A program made the position numbers and the translations under genes. A stretch of 15,250 nucleotides of DNA, taken from assembly GCA_019510535.1 (NCBI GenBank), contig JAEKKE010000103.1, positions 1-15,250 of the forward strand. The letters are read 5' to 3'. The stretch comes from Acidobacteriota bacterium (GTDB taxonomy: Bacteria > Acidobacteriota > Terriglobia > Terriglobales > Acidobacteriaceae). Shown piece by piece: positions 14,385 through 15,250 of the stretch (position 1 is its first letter; every line of letters begins with the position of its first letter). Under the pieces are notes generated by a model. That model made no database searches, was not told the DNA's origin, and saw only the letters and a list, made by a program, of their open reading frames with translations.

Positions 14385-15250
14385 ATGAAGCAGATAGTGC
14401 ATTTTCTTGAGGTAGGCCATCTATGGGTACTGCGAACCCTGAAGCTCGCAGCAGTTGTGATCCTGCTCCTATTCGGCGCCGGGTCGATGCATGCTCAATT
14501 GACCACCGCGGATATTCTGGGAACGGTCACGGAACCAACCGGCGCCGTAGTGGCGAACGCACGTGTAGAGCTAAGGAACACTGCCACCAACGTTACCCGC
14601 GTTGTCACCACGGATGAGAGCGGCAACTATACCTTCCCGCTGCTGCAGCCTGGACACTACAGCATTAAGGTCACCGTACAAGGCTTCAAGGCTTTCAACA
14701 CTCCGGACCTTGCTGTTGAAGCCGGAGACCGCGCCCGCAACGACGCTCACCTGCAGCTGGGCGATGTGAACGAGACCGTAAGTATCGAAGCGCAGACGCC
14801 TCTGCTGCAGAGCGAGAGTGCGACGGTCAGTTCAACGGTGACGGCGCAGAGCGTGCAGGATCTGCCATTGAATGGCCGCAACTATGTCCAGCTGATCCAG
14901 ATTGTTCCCGGAGCGAATGAGGGACCAGGAAACGGTCTGACCAGCGGAGGACGTCCGGACGATCGCCGGCAGTCAAGCTCTTTCTCTGTCAACGGACAGG
15001 ACGATACCCTTAACAACTTCATCATTGACGGCTTCGATAACAATGAACGCATCATCGGCACCAGCGGCGTTCGCCCCAATGTCGAAGGCATCCAGGAGAT
15101 CAGCGTTCAGACGAACAGCTACGCTCCCGAGGCAGGACGCACCGCCGGCGGTGTTGTGAACATTGTGACCCGCAGCGGCTCGAACCAGTTCCATGGAAGC
15201 GCGTACGAGTACTTCCGCAACGATATCTTCGATGCGCGGCAGGTGCTGCA
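14385..15250 (+). CDS. TonB-dependent receptor, N-terminal part (CarboxypepD_reg + plug), 3' end outside window
   Basis: An outer-membrane receptor of the same acidobacterial class as the broken one, open to the right edge (288 codons). Residues 1-37 are a signal peptide with a long n-region (LKLAAVVILLLFGAGSMHAQ). Residues about 41-125 form the carboxypeptidase regulatory-like domain (ADILGTVTEPTGAVVANARV, SGNYTFPLLQPGHYSIKVTV). The plug follows: DLPLNGRNYVQLIQIVPGAN at about 162-181, NNFIIDGFDNNERI, YAPEAGRTAGGVVNIVTRSG, then FHGSAYEYFRNDIFDARQ. The start ATG has GAGGG 7 nt upstream. It diverges from the ToxR-like gene. Compared with the receptor at 10630 the plug differs in detail (RPDDRRQSSSFSVNGQDD here against SGKGDFSANGMRSEQN), so the two probably bind different ligands. 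No damage is seen in the part present. Confidence 0.9.
   Translation, partial: MKQIVHFLEVGHLWVLRTLKLAAVVILLLFGAGSMHAQLTTADILGTVTEPTGAVVANARVELRNTATNVTRVVTTDESGNYTFPLLQPGHYSIKVTVQGFKAFNTPDLAVEAGDRARNDAHLQLGDVNETVSIEAQTPLLQSESATVSSTVTAQSVQDLPLNGRNYVQLIQIVPGANEGPGNGLTSGGRPDDRRQSSSFSVNGQDDTLNNFIIDGFDNNERIIGTSGVRPNVEGIQEISVQTNSYAPEAGRTAGGVVNIVTRSGSNQFHGSAYEYFRNDIFDARQVL

Overview
The window reads as a piece of an acidobacterial chromosome (Terriglobia, for example the Granulicella/Edaphobacter/Terriglobus group). This is an inference from gene content: two large TonB-dependent receptors with an N-terminal carboxypeptidase-regulatory-like domain, a secreted FG-GAP/ASPIC-UnbV protein, TPR proteins, a multihaem cytochrome c, secreted glycosidases, and a membrane-anchored winged-helix protein of a type I associate with this phylum. 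No rRNA, tRNA, CRISPR array, transposase or phage gene was seen.

Layout, right to left. A plus-strand TonB-dependent receptor (14385 to beyond the right edge) diverges from a minus-strand ToxR/CadC-like regulator (14120-12807). Their shared intergenic region carries helically phased direct repeats. Everything left of it is on the minus strand. An FG-GAP/ASPIC-UnbV exported protein (12591-10861) comes next. It is followed by a 230-base control region with a strong sigma70-like promoter and two identical 14-bp palindromes, which reads as a repressor-controlled promoter. That promoter drives a second TonB-dependent receptor (10630-7120). This receptor is broken near its middle by a frame change, probably from a small deletion, plus an in-frame TAA, so it is probably a pseudogene unless the sequence has errors. 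A perfect 15-bp hairpin separates it from a secreted TPR protein (7032-5608) and a GH35-type beta-galactosidase with a probable DUF5597 C-terminus (5578-3959).

The last unit has its own promoter at about 3887-3914. It holds a pentahaem cytochrome c fused to a TPR domain (3838-1565), a small monohaem cytochrome c (1555-1151), and a GH43 glycosidase with a C-terminal F5/8 type C (CBM32-like) domain that runs off the left edge (1154-1). These genes are 9 nt apart and then overlap by 3 nt, so exported redox proteins and a polysaccharide-degrading enzyme appear to be made from one message.

As a whole the locus looks like a plant or microbial glycan (galactose/arabinose-type) acquisition region: outer-membrane receptors, exported glycosidases, TPR scaffolds, and an unusual c-type cytochrome module whose link to glycan use is not one I recognise as described. 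Functions come from family motifs read by eye; no database search was run.
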